From an uncultured Clostridia bacterium (lineage in GTDB: Bacteria; Bacillota; Clostridia; TANB77; CAG-508), in assembly GCA_934167835.1 (NCBI GenBank), contig CAKPLZ010000003.1, forward strand, positions 80,882 to 144,881: a DNA stretch of 64,000 nucleotides, written 5' to 3'. Position 1 is the stretch's first letter. Every line of letters starts with the position of its first letter. This document shows positions 37,487 to 46,213 of this stretch, in pieces. The translations under genes were made by a program, and so were the position numbers. Below the pieces are notes generated by a model. It saw only the letters and a list, made by a program, of their open reading frames with translations, did no database searches and was not told the DNA's origin.

Positions 37487-38522
37487 ATGATGAATATGTT
37501 TAGTCTTAATGGTAAAGATTTAGGAATCGATTTAGGAACAGCCAATACCCTAGTTACTTTAAAAGGAAAAGGAATAGTACTAAGAGAGCCTTCAGTAGTT
37601 GCAATAGATAAAAAAACAAATGAAATATTAGCAACAGGCTATGAAGCAAAGGAAATGCTTCGGAAGGACTCCAAGTGATATAGAAGCAATTAGACCAATG
37701 AAAGACGGCGTAATTGCAGATTTTACGGCAACACAGCTAATGCTTAAAAACCTAGTTACCAAAGTATGCCAAAGATATAACGCTGGAAGGCCAAGAGTTG
37801 TTGTTGGGGTTCCATCAGGAATAACTGAAGTTGAAGAAAGAGCAGTTGAAGAATCAGTTATTCGAGCTGGTGCAAAAGAAGTTCTATTAATAGAAGAACC
37901 AATGGCAGCTGCAATTGGAGCAGGTTTAGATGTTGCAGAACCTACAGGGAATATAATTGTAGATATAGGTGGAGGAACTACAGAAGTTGCAGTAATATCA
38001 CTAGGAGGAATAGTAGTAAGTAATTCCCTAAGAACCGCCGGAGATGAACTTGATGAAGATATTATAAATTTTGTAAAAAGGGAACTAGGACTTGCAATAG
38101 GTGAAACTACAGCAGAAGAAATAAAAATCCAAATAGGCTCAGCAATGCCACTTATGACAGAGATGAGCATGGAAATAAAAGGCAGGGACTTACAAACAGG
38201 TTACCCAAGAACTGCAATAGTAACATCTTCACAAATAGAACAAGCAATGAGAAATTCAATTGCTGAAATAATAGATGTAGTAAAAGTAACTCTTGAAAAA
38301 ACTCCGCCAGAACTTGCAGCAGATATAGTTGAAAAAGGAGTTGTACTATCAGGAGGAGGAGCATTAATTAAAAATATAGATAAAGCAATTAGCCAAAAAA
38401 TCGAAATGCCAGTATATATTGCAGAAGACCCACTAGAATGTGTAGTAAAAGGAACAGGCAAAACACTAGCAGATATTGAAAAACTAAAGAGCGTTTTGAT
38501 AAATGCAAGAAAAAGAAGATAG
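37487..38522 (+). CDS. mreB: Rod-shape protein MreB, +1 frameshift at CGG
   Basis: Actin-like filament that guides peptidoglycan synthesis along the cell side. Across one frame change it is 344 residues, the normal length. GIDLGTANTLV at about 13-23 is the phosphate-1 motif. At codon 59 (37661) the zero-frame codon is CGG; reading +1 at GGA gives MLGRTPSDIEAIRP, where the LGRTP motif is conserved in MreB. The zero frame would stop five codons later. NIIVDIGGGTTEVAV is the phosphate-2 region. AAAGGAAG precedes the ATG by 8 bases. Confidence 0.96.
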
Positions 38523-38544
38523 TTTTTAAATACAGGAGGCTAAG

Positions 38545-39360
38545 ATGCATAAAAATCATAAAAGTGAGATAATAGGCATAATAGTAACAATAATAATACT
38601 TACAACATTAGTAATTATTAGCAATACAGACATTTCAAAATTTTCAAAAATAGATTCGATTGCAAATAAATTGGTTATGCCAATTCAAAATGGTTTAACA
38701 TATTTAAAAAATAAAATCGCAAAAAATAATAGCTTTTTTGAAGATATAAATAACTTAAAAAAAGAAAATGAAGAGCTAAAAAATAAAAATGAAGAATTAA
38801 TTAAAACAGTAAGCGAGCTTGGTATTATAAAGGCGGAAAACAAAACATTAAGAGAATATGCAAATTTATCTGACAAATATACAAAATACTCTACAGTGCC
38901 TGCATATATAATAGATAGAGACTCAAGTAATTTTAGTAGTACAATTGTAATAAATGTTGGAACAAAAGATGGCGTGGATAAAAATATGGCAGTTGTATCA
39001 TGGCAGGGAGTAGTTGGTCATGTAATATCAGCAACTGAAAATACAGCCAAAGTTCAACCCATAATAGATCCATCAAGTAGCATAAGTGCAATAATGAACA
39101 TATCAAGGGATAATGTAATAGTAAAAGGAGAATTGGGGGATAGTACAAAATTAAAGGCAACATATATAGGAGCAGAAGCAGACTTAGTGGTAAATGATGA
39201 TGTTGAAACATCAGGCTTAGGAGGAATATATCCCAAAGGCTTAAAAATAGGTAAACTAGAAAAAATAGTAGAAGCATCGAATATTACAGAAAAATATGGT
39301 ATAATTGAACCAGCTGTTGATTTTTCTAAATTAGAAACAGTGTTGGTAATTGTAAAATGA
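38545..39360 (+). CDS. mreC: Cell-shape protein MreC
   Basis: A 271-residue protein with one N-terminal membrane segment at about 8-28, a coiled coil at about 62-105, and a beta-rich C-terminal domain. It links MreB to extracellular cell-wall enzymes. AGGAGG precedes the start. MreD is not beside it; the next gene is purB. Confidence 0.92.
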   Translation: MHKNHKSEIIGIIVTIIILTTLVIISNTDISKFSKIDSIANKLVMPIQNGLTYLKNKIAKNNSFFEDINNLKKENEELKNKNEELIKTVSELGIIKAENKTLREYANLSDKYTKYSTVPAYIIDRDSSNFSSTIVINVGTKDGVDKNMAVVSWQGVVGHVISATENTAKVQPIIDPSSSISAIMNISRDNVIVKGELGDSTKLKATYIGAEADLVVNDDVETSGLGGIYPKGLKIGKLEKIVEASNITEKYGIIEPAVDFSKLETVLVIVK

Positions 39361-39375
39361 AAGGAATTGAATTAA

Positions 39376-40809
39376 ATGGAAAATGATATATATGTAACCC
39401 CGTTAAGTGGCAGATATGCAAGTAAAGAAATGAACAAATTATGGTCAAACAACACAAAATATTCAACATGGAGAAAATTGTGGGTAGCACTTGCTGAAAC
39501 AGAAAAAGAATTAGGCTTAAATATCACACAAGAGCAAATAGATGAAATGAAAGCAAATGTTAGTAATATAGATTATGATGTTGTATCACAAAGAGAAAGA
39601 GAATGTAGACATGATGTTATGGCACATGTATATGAGTTTGGAACAAAATGCCCAAATGCAAAACCAATAATACATTTAGGAGCAACATCTTGTTATGTAA
39701 CAGATAATACAGATATTATCATAATGAGAGAAGCATTAGGCTTAATAAAACAAAAATTAATTGTAGTAATAAACAACTTGAAAACTTTTGCAGACGCATA
39801 TAAAGGCATTCCATGTTTAGGCTATACACATTTTCAGCCAGCACAATTAACAACTGTTGGAAAAAGAGCAACCCTATGGCTTCAAGATTTATTAGAAGAT
39901 TTAACAGAACTTGAATTTGTAGAAAAAAACTTAAAATTACTAGGCTGCAAAGGCACAACAGGAACAAGTGAAAGCTTTATGAAACTATTTAAAGATGAAG
40001 AAAAAGTAAAACAAATAGATACAAAAATTGCTCAAAAAATGGGATTCCAAAAAACTTTTGCAGTATCTGGCCAAACATATACAAGAAAAGTGGATTCAAG
40101 AGTTCTAAATTGCCTTGCAGGAATAGCAGAAAGTGCCTCAAAATTTGCAAATGACATGAGATTATTACAGCACGAAAAAGAATTAGAAGAACCGTTTGAA
40201 ACGAAGCAAATAGGCTCATCAGCAATGGCATATAAAAGAAATCCAATGAGAAGTGAAAGAATTAATTCATTGTCTAGACATGTAATAACATTAAGCACAG
40301 ATACAAAAATTACAACAGCAACACAATGGCTAGAAAGAACATTAGATGATTCTGCCAATAAAAGAATATGTGTTCCAGAAAGTTTCTTGGCAGTTGATGG
40401 AATACTTAAAATATATGCAAACATCACATCTGGAATTGTAGTCTATGAAAACAGAATTAGAGCAAATATTATGGAAGAATTACCATTTATGGGAACAGAA
40501 GAAATACTTATGAATGCAGTACTAAAAGGTGGAGATAGACAAGAATTACATGAAAAAATTCGTGTATATTCAATGGAAGCTGCAAAGCAAGTAAAGGAAT
40601 ATGGAAAACCAAATGATTTAGTATCAAGAATTGCAGGAGATGCAAGTTTTGGACTAACAGAAGAAGAAATAATAAATATTTTAAAACCAGAACACTTATG
40701 TGGAAGAGCAAAAAATCAAGTTACAGATTTTATTGAGCAAGATGTAAATCCAATAATAGAAAAATATAAAAATTTATTAGAAAATGTAGATACGCATTTA
40801 GAAGTATAA
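39376..40809 (+). CDS. purB: Adenylosuccinate lyase
   Basis: Fumarase-superfamily enzyme acting twice in purine synthesis. The 477-residue product has the lyase signature SSAMAYKRNPMRSERI near 275-290 and TSESFMK near 197, with the usual three-domain length. It runs to a terminator shared with the next, convergent gene. Confidence 0.95.
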   Translation: MENDIYVTPLSGRYASKEMNKLWSNNTKYSTWRKLWVALAETEKELGLNITQEQIDEMKANVSNIDYDVVSQRERECRHDVMAHVYEFGTKCPNAKPIIHLGATSCYVTDNTDIIIMREALGLIKQKLIVVINNLKTFADAYKGIPCLGYTHFQPAQLTTVGKRATLWLQDLLEDLTELEFVEKNLKLLGCKGTTGTSESFMKLFKDEEKVKQIDTKIAQKMGFQKTFAVSGQTYTRKVDSRVLNCLAGIAESASKFANDMRLLQHEKELEEPFETKQIGSSAMAYKRNPMRSERINSLSRHVITLSTDTKITTATQWLERTLDDSANKRICVPESFLAVDGILKIYANITSGIVVYENRIRANIMEELPFMGTEEILMNAVLKGGDRQELHEKIRVYSMEAAKQVKEYGKPNDLVSRIAGDASFGLTEEEIINILKPEHLCGRAKNQVTDFIEQDVNPIIEKYKNLLENVDTHLEV

Positions 40810-40810
40810 A

Positions 40811-40836
40811 AAAATGGCCAAACTGGCCATTTTTTA
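40811..40836. terminator. Bidirectional terminator between purB and unknown gene
   Basis: AATGGCC (40813-40819) pairs with GGCCATT (40825-40831); A run on the left and T run on the right. Confidence 0.85.
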
Positions 40837-42036
40837 TCTTTCATAATCATCATCTATCTGTCTTTGAAAATCAATTTTCCTGTTTTTGATTTTTTCATTG
40901 TCTTTCTTTTTTGAAGTATGTGCTATATTAAAAGGTGTTCTTTGAACTGGCTCTTTTTCTTCTTTGCCTTGCTTAGAAAGAGAAGTAGAAGCGCCTCCAC
41001 CAGTAGAACTATTTGGCTTTGATGATAGATACAATGCATTTTCTTCATCAAATTCAAGTTCATCTTCAAGCTTATTTTCCATAAAGCAAAATAAATCATA
41101 ATCAATAGTAGAATCCTTAATAATATTAGCTTTTTCATTGTTTTGCTCAATAACTCCAAGTTTATAAATATCATCATGAGTAAGTTCATTATTAGAAGAT
41201 AAAATCCCAAGAAATTGCAATACAGAGGCTTTTTTTATACTATCTATACTCACATACTCATCACGAGACAAAAGGCCATTTGCATTTGTTTCCATTTCAG
41301 GAATTCTAAAATCTGCGGGAGAAAGTTCTCCACCAAATCTATTCATAAGTGTTGAAACAATAGATTGTTTTACACTAGGTTCAAAACTATTAATATATTG
41401 TTTGTATTTACAAATCCAATCGAAAAGAGCCGCAACATCTCCTGAGTTCGCTTGAACAATATTAGAAAAATCGTAAAAAGCATCTTTACTAATTAAACTA
41501 ATATTTTTTTGAAGTTCAAGAGGAATAACATCTCCATTACTTAAATCAATATCATCAATTCCTAAAACACGGTTTCTATTAGATTCGCTCACAAGCTTTG
41601 GTACAACATGAGGATATTTCTCTTTTAAATATTTTAGAGGATATTCTTTATACAATGTATTTAAATCTTTGTCTAATTTTTTTTCGTCTTTATGAACTTC
41701 GGCTTTTTCAAAGATTTTACGAAGTTTTTCAAGCCCTTTTGATGGATCTTTTTTAGAAAGAGCCTCAAAAGCTAAAAATCCCTTTAGCACAGTTTCTAAA
41801 AATTCTTTACTAAGCATATATTTAATTTTGTATTTTAAATCATCACTAAACAAATCAATTGGATAACGTTTTTTCCATTCATTAAGGTCTTGCTGAAATT
41901 TAGCAAAATTACCAGTTGATTGTGCAAAAGCAAAAATTTCACAAAGTTGAAAATACGCTTCTTGTTCATTGAAATCTCTAAGTTTTGCCTTGGTTTCGTT
42001 TGTTATTTTATCCATATCTATAACGGTAGTGTCCAT
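40834..42036 (-). CDS. Unknown 400-residue acidic protein
   Basis: I do not recognise it. No signal peptide or membrane segment is seen. The first 300 residues look helical with many leucines (for example LCEIFAFAQSTGNFAKF); the last 70 are a Ser/Lys/Glu-rich tail that looks disordered. AAATGGAGG precedes the ATG. It stands alone between purB and ispG, with its promoter back to back with that of ispG. Confidence 0.85.
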   Translation of the reverse strand: MDTTVIDMDKITNETKAKLRDFNEQEAYFQLCEIFAFAQSTGNFAKFQQDLNEWKKRYPIDLFSDDLKYKIKYMLSKEFLETVLKGFLAFEALSKKDPSKGLEKLRKIFEKAEVHKDEKKLDKDLNTLYKEYPLKYLKEKYPHVVPKLVSESNRNRVLGIDDIDLSNGDVIPLELQKNISLISKDAFYDFSNIVQANSGDVAALFDWICKYKQYINSFEPSVKQSIVSTLMNRFGGELSPADFRIPEMETNANGLLSRDEYVSIDSIKKASVLQFLGILSSNNELTHDDIYKLGVIEQNNEKANIIKDSTIDYDLFCFMENKLEDELEFDEENALYLSSKPNSSTGGGASTSLSKQGKEEKEPVQRTPFNIAHTSKKKDNEKIKNRKIDFQRQIDDDYER

Positions 42037-42066
42037 ATAAAACCTCCATTTTTTTTACATAACTAT

Positions 42067-42095
42067 ATTATAACATGTATTTTTTTACTAAACAA
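42067..42095 (-). promoter_or_regulatory. Promoter of the unknown 400-residue gene
   Basis: Minus strand TTGTTT, 17 bases, TATAAT. Its -35 element (42090-42095) touches the -35 of the divergent ispG promoter. Confidence 0.6.
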
Positions 42096-42124
42096 TTGAT
42101 TTTGATAAATTTTAATGATAAAAT
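42096..42124 (+). promoter_or_regulatory. Promoter of ispG
   Basis: TTGATT, 17 bases, TAAAAT, 16 bases before the ATG at 42141. Confidence 0.65.
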
Positions 42125-42140
42125 TAAAAAGGTGAAGAAA

Positions 42141-43193
42141 ATGGAAAAAAGAAATAATACAAGAAAAATAATGGTTGGAAATGTTCAAATAGGTGGACAA
42201 AATAAAGTTGTAATACAATCAATGACAAATACAAAAACAAAAGATGTAAAAAATACAGTAAATCAAATATTAAAGCTAGAAGACGCTGGATGTGAAATTG
42301 TAAGAGTTGCATGCTTAGATGAAGAAGATGCAAAATCAATTAAAGAAATAAAAAAGCAAATACATATCCCAATAGTTTCTGATATTCATTTTGACTATAG
42401 AATAGCACTAGCTGCGGCAAAAGCTGGTGTTAATAAAATAAGAATAAATCCAGGAAATATTGGTGGAGTAGATAGAGTAAAACAAGTTGTTGAAGCTTGC
42501 AAAGAAAGAAAAATCCCAATTAGAATAGGGGTAAATAGTGGCTCAATGCCAAAAGATATTTTACAAAAATACGGTGGGAAACCTACTGCAGCGGGGATGG
42601 TTGAAAGTGGACTAAGACATATAAAAATTTTAGAAGATTTGGATTTTTTCGATATAGCATTATCACTAAAGGCATCAGACTTAAATTTATGCATTGAAAG
42701 TTATGAAGAAGCATCAAAAACAATAAATTACCCATTACATCTTGGAGTAACACATGCAGGTACTGAATTTAGTGGAACAGTTGCTTCAAGCATAGGCCTT
42801 GGAACGCTACTTAGAGAAGGAATTGGAGACACAATGAGGGTATCATTATCAGCAGACCCTGTAAAAGAAATAAAAGTTGCAAAGGAGATATTAAAAGACT
42901 GCAAACTATATAAATCACCTACACTAATAGCATGCCCAACATGTGGAAGAATACAATATGACTTAATACCAATAGCAAATGAAATAGAAGAATTTTTGCA
43001 AACAATTCATAAAGATATAACAGTTGCAGTAATGGGATGTGGAGTAAATGGCCCAGAAGAAGCAAAACATGCAGATATAGGTATTGCAGGAGGAGTAAAA
43101 GAAGGTCTATTATTTAAAAAAGGCGAAATAGTAAAAAAAGTAAAGCAAGAGGATATAGTAAAAACATTAAAAGAAGAAATTATGAAAATGTAG
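42141..43193 (+). CDS. ispG: 4-hydroxy-3-methylbut-2-enyl diphosphate synthase
   Basis: Penultimate step of the MEP isoprenoid pathway; a 4Fe-4S enzyme. The 350-residue product starts at ATG 42141 with AGGTG upstream. It has VQIGGQNKVVIQSMTNTKT near the N-terminus, the cluster cysteines in ACPTCGRIQYD, and MGCGVNGPEEAKHADIGIAGG near the C-terminus. It is followed by ispH, the next enzyme of the pathway. Confidence 0.96.
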   Translation: MEKRNNTRKIMVGNVQIGGQNKVVIQSMTNTKTKDVKNTVNQILKLEDAGCEIVRVACLDEEDAKSIKEIKKQIHIPIVSDIHFDYRIALAAAKAGVNKIRINPGNIGGVDRVKQVVEACKERKIPIRIGVNSGSMPKDILQKYGGKPTAAGMVESGLRHIKILEDLDFFDIALSLKASDLNLCIESYEEASKTINYPLHLGVTHAGTEFSGTVASSIGLGTLLREGIGDTMRVSLSADPVKEIKVAKEILKDCKLYKSPTLIACPTCGRIQYDLIPIANEIEEFLQTIHKDITVAVMGCGVNGPEEAKHADIGIAGGVKEGLLFKKGEIVKKVKQEDIVKTLKEEIMKM

Positions 43194-43203
43194 GAGAATG
43201 ATA

Positions 43204-44049
43204 ATGAATATAATACTTGGAAAAACAGCTGGATTTTGCTTTGGCGTCAGAAATGCAGTAACAAAGGCCCAAGAGGCTATAAAAAACAATGAAAAAATTA
43301 GCTGTTTGGGAGAATTAGTACATAATACTCAAGTTACCGAAAAACTAAAAAAAGATGGAATAAAATTTATTGATAATATTGAAGAGGCCGAGGAAACAGT
43401 AATTATTAGATCACATGGAGCAGAAAAAGAAGTATACGAAAAGGCTGAAGAATTAGGCATTAAGCTAATTGATTTAACATGCCCAAAGGTTTTGAGAATC
43501 CATAATATCGTTCAAAAATATGTAAATGAAGGATACTTTATAATTATCACAGGCAAAAAAGCACATCCAGAAATGGTCAGTACACTAAGTTTTTGCCCTA
43601 ATTCATATTTCTGTATAGAAAGTGAAGATGATATTTCTAAAGCAATAAATGAATATAGAAAATCAAAAAAGAATAAAGTATTATTAATATCACAAACCAC
43701 ATATAGCCTAGAAAAATTCAATAAAATTGCAAAAGAATTAAAAAAATATTTGGAAAAAATGGAAATTATAAATACCATATGTAATGCCACAAAAGAAAGA
43801 CAAGAAGAAACAGAAATGCTTGCAAAACATGCAGATTATATGATAATAATTGGAGGAAAACACAGTTCAAATTCAAATAAATTATATGATATTGCTAGAA
43901 AATATTGTAAACATACCCAATTTATTGAAACGGCAGAAGAACTTGAAATAGACTCAATAATGTTAGCTAGCGAAATTGGGGTAATGGCAGGAGCGTCCAC
44001 TCCAGAAGAAAGTATTAAGGATGTTATTGAAAAACTTACGAAATTATGA
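43204..44049 (+). CDS. ispH: 4-hydroxy-3-methylbut-2-enyl diphosphate reductase
   Basis: Last step of the MEP pathway. The 281-residue protein starts at ATG 43204 (GGAG about 7 bases upstream; the ATG at 43198 is too close). It has GKTAGFCFGVRNAV at about 6-19 with the first cluster cysteine, LTCPKV near 96 with the second, and ICNATKERQ near 197 with the third. Its last bases contain the promoter of the following sortase gene. Confidence 0.96.
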   Translation: MNIILGKTAGFCFGVRNAVTKAQEAIKNNEKISCLGELVHNTQVTEKLKKDGIKFIDNIEEAEETVIIRSHGAEKEVYEKAEELGIKLIDLTCPKVLRIHNIVQKYVNEGYFIIITGKKAHPEMVSTLSFCPNSYFCIESEDDISKAINEYRKSKKNKVLLISQTTYSLEKFNKIAKELKKYLEKMEIINTICNATKERQEETEMLAKHADYMIIIGGKHSSNSNKLYDIARKYCKHTQFIETAEELEIDSIMLASEIGVMAGASTPEESIKDVIEKLTKL

Positions 44050-44055
44050 TAAAAT
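44027..44055 (+). promoter_or_regulatory. Promoter of sortase gene inside ispH
   Basis: TTGAAA, 17 bases, TAAAAT, overlapping the ispH stop region. Confidence 0.6.
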
Positions 44056-44094
44056 AAAAAAGGAGTATTAATAATTAAAGAAAGGCGGGCAAAA

Positions 44095-44850
44095 ATGAAC
44101 CAAATTTTAATAGCCGAAAAATTATATGTAACACCAGGAACTAAAAGAAAAAAACGAGTTTTTAAAATAGAATTTATATTGTCAGTTGTAGCTTTAATCG
44201 GCTTATCAGCTTATGGAATTTGTTCAGCTTATGATAAAAGCAAGGGAGAGGCTGTTTCTAAAGAAATCTTGGCAGCAATGGAAGTTCAGCCTGAAAAAAC
44301 AACAGTTGAAGAGCAAGCAGTTGTCCTTGTGTTAAATAGTAAAAATGGAACAGGAAGTTCAGTAAATATCGATGAAATTGAAAGAATCACAGTTGAAAGA
44401 GAAATAACAGTGCCAGACGAGCAAAAAGTAAAAGCAAAAGATGGTACAGTTTATTATACAATTGGAAGAATAAATATACCAGCAATAAAATGTGAATATC
44501 CAATATTATCAAGTGATACAGAAAGTTTTGACACATTACTTAAAATTGCACCAGTAAAATTTTATGGCTCAAACCCTAATGAAATAGGCAATTTATGCAT
44601 AGTAGGACACAACTATAAAAATTCCCAATTTTTCAGTAAAGTACCAAAACTTGAAAATGGAGACATAATAGAAATAAGCGATACTTTTGGAAAAACAATA
44701 AAGTATAAGGTTTATGATAAATACATAGTATTAGAAACAGATACAAGCTGTACAAGTCAAATGACAGAAGGAAAAAGAGAAGTAACTTTAATTACTTGCA
44801 CAAATGCAAATGACGAACACAGAGTAATAATAAAGGCAAGAGAAATATAA
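44095..44850 (+). CDS. Sortase
   Basis: Transpeptidase that anchors surface proteins to peptidoglycan. The 251-residue protein has one N-terminal membrane segment at about 27-47 and a sortase domain with catalytic His (VGHNYKNSQFF), Cys (LITCTNAN) and Arg (HRVIIKA). The signature is like class D-type sortases of Clostridia. Two large surface proteins, possible substrates, lie 1.4 kb downstream. Confidence 0.9.
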   Translation: MNQILIAEKLYVTPGTKRKKRVFKIEFILSVVALIGLSAYGICSAYDKSKGEAVSKEILAAMEVQPEKTTVEEQAVVLVLNSKNGTGSSVNIDEIERITVEREITVPDEQKVKAKDGTVYYTIGRINIPAIKCEYPILSSDTESFDTLLKIAPVKFYGSNPNEIGNLCIVGHNYKNSQFFSKVPKLENGDIIEISDTFGKTIKYKVYDKYIVLETDTSCTSQMTEGKREVTLITCTNANDEHRVIIKAREI

Positions 44851-44867
44851 CTCTTGCCTTTATTTTT
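44832..44867. terminator. Bidirectional terminator between sortase and galM
   Basis: AAAGGCAAGAG (44832-44842) pairs with CTCTTGCCTTT (44851-44861), followed by ATTTTT. The left arm lies within the last codons of the sortase gene. Confidence 0.85.
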
Positions 44868-45918
44868 AATTAAATTTATATATTGTTGTGCTTAAATATC
44901 TAGTATTGGCTTTTAAAAGTGGTGATTTAAAGCCATCTTGATTTATAGAATTTGGTAAAAAGCCTGTTTCTAGGCAAAGCCCACTGCGATTTGGATATAA
45001 ATATCCGCCTTTTCCAGTTTGAGGAACTTCATCAATGTAATTTCCAGTATAAAACTGCAATGCAGGGCAGTCAGAAAATACTTCTAAGCTTATATTGGTT
45101 TTGTCAGATTTAACATTTGCAATCTTTTCTAAACCTTCTTTAGCTTTATTAATAAGAAAACTATGGTCATAGCCTTTAGTTAATTTTATTTGTTCAAATT
45201 CTGAGTCAATTCCATCAGATATTTTCCTAAAATTTGTAAAATCTAACGGAGTATTTTCTACGTCAATAAGCTCTCCCGTAGGGATTGATTCATTATCAAC
45301 CTCTGCAAACTTTTTGCTATTAATCTGAACTAAATGCGAAAGAACTGTACCACTATTATGACCATTTAAGTTAAAATATGTGTGGTTAGTCATATTTGCA
45401 ACAGTATCTTTATCTGAAATACCATCATAAGAAATTTTTAGCTCATTATTATCTGTTAAAGTGTATGTAACAGTAATATCAAAGCTTCCAGGAAATCCTT
45501 GGTCCATATCAGGACTATGTAACTTAAATGAAACTGAATTTGTTTCTTTCTCCAAAGAATAATCCCAAATCCTTTTTTGATAGCCATTAAACCCACTATG
45601 TAGATTATTTTTATTCCTTTCATTTTTATCTAAATTATAAGTTTTACCATTAATTTTAAAACATGCATCACCTATTCTATTGCAATTTCTACCAACAATA
45701 GCACCAAAATAACAGTGATTTACCAAGTAATCATCAAGATTATCAAATCCTAATACAACATCCACGCTTTTTCCATTTTTTGGTGTAACCAATAGTGAAA
45801 CTAAAGTTGCACCTAAATTTGTAATCCTAGCAGTCATTCCATTATTGTTTGTTAAATTAATTAAATCAACTTTTTCATTTGACTTTGTTTTGCCAAAATT
45901 TAGAACTGAAATACCCAA
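44866..45918 (-). CDS. galM: Aldose 1-epimerase
   Basis: Mutarotase for galactose or glucose. The 350-residue protein has GAIVGRNCNRIGDACF near 73-88 with the substrate arginine, NLHSGFNGYQKRIW near 103-116 with the catalytic histidine, and HTYFNLNGHNSG near 172-183 with the second histidine. Not part of an obvious sugar operon. Confidence 0.94.
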   Translation of the reverse strand: MGISVLNFGKTKSNEKVDLINLTNNNGMTARITNLGATLVSLLVTPKNGKSVDVVLGFDNLDDYLVNHCYFGAIVGRNCNRIGDACFKINGKTYNLDKNERNKNNLHSGFNGYQKRIWDYSLEKETNSVSFKLHSPDMDQGFPGSFDITVTYTLTDNNELKISYDGISDKDTVANMTNHTYFNLNGHNSGTVLSHLVQINSKKFAEVDNESIPTGELIDVENTPLDFTNFRKISDGIDSEFEQIKLTKGYDHSFLINKAKEGLEKIANVKSDKTNISLEVFSDCPALQFYTGNYIDEVPQTGKGGYLYPNRSGLCLETGFLPNSINQDGFKSPLLKANTRYLSTTIYKFN

Positions 45919-46160
45919 AATACATACCTCCCTAAGTAAATTTATGCTATGATTATATCAGAAAAAACAATAGAGGTAAAGTTCACATAACCAACCACGA
46001 AAAAATGCCGAAAAATGCGCGAAAACCCTTGAAAAAGTTTACATAAGAGTGTATAATAATAAGTGTATGAAAATGTCATAAAAATGTAAAAATGTGACTA
46101 AAATAACATGTATTTTAAATATCCCTAAGAGAGGCAATTTTAGACATAAAAAACTATTAG

Positions 46161-46189
46161 TTGACAATGTGGGGTAATAATATTATATT
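46161..46189 (+). promoter_or_regulatory. Promoter of surface-protein genes
   Basis: TTGACA (consensus), 17 bases, TATATT; GTAGGAGGTTTAT leads into the ATG at 46214. Confidence 0.8.
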
Positions 46190-46213
46190 TATTTTAAGTT
46201 GTAGGAGGTTTAT

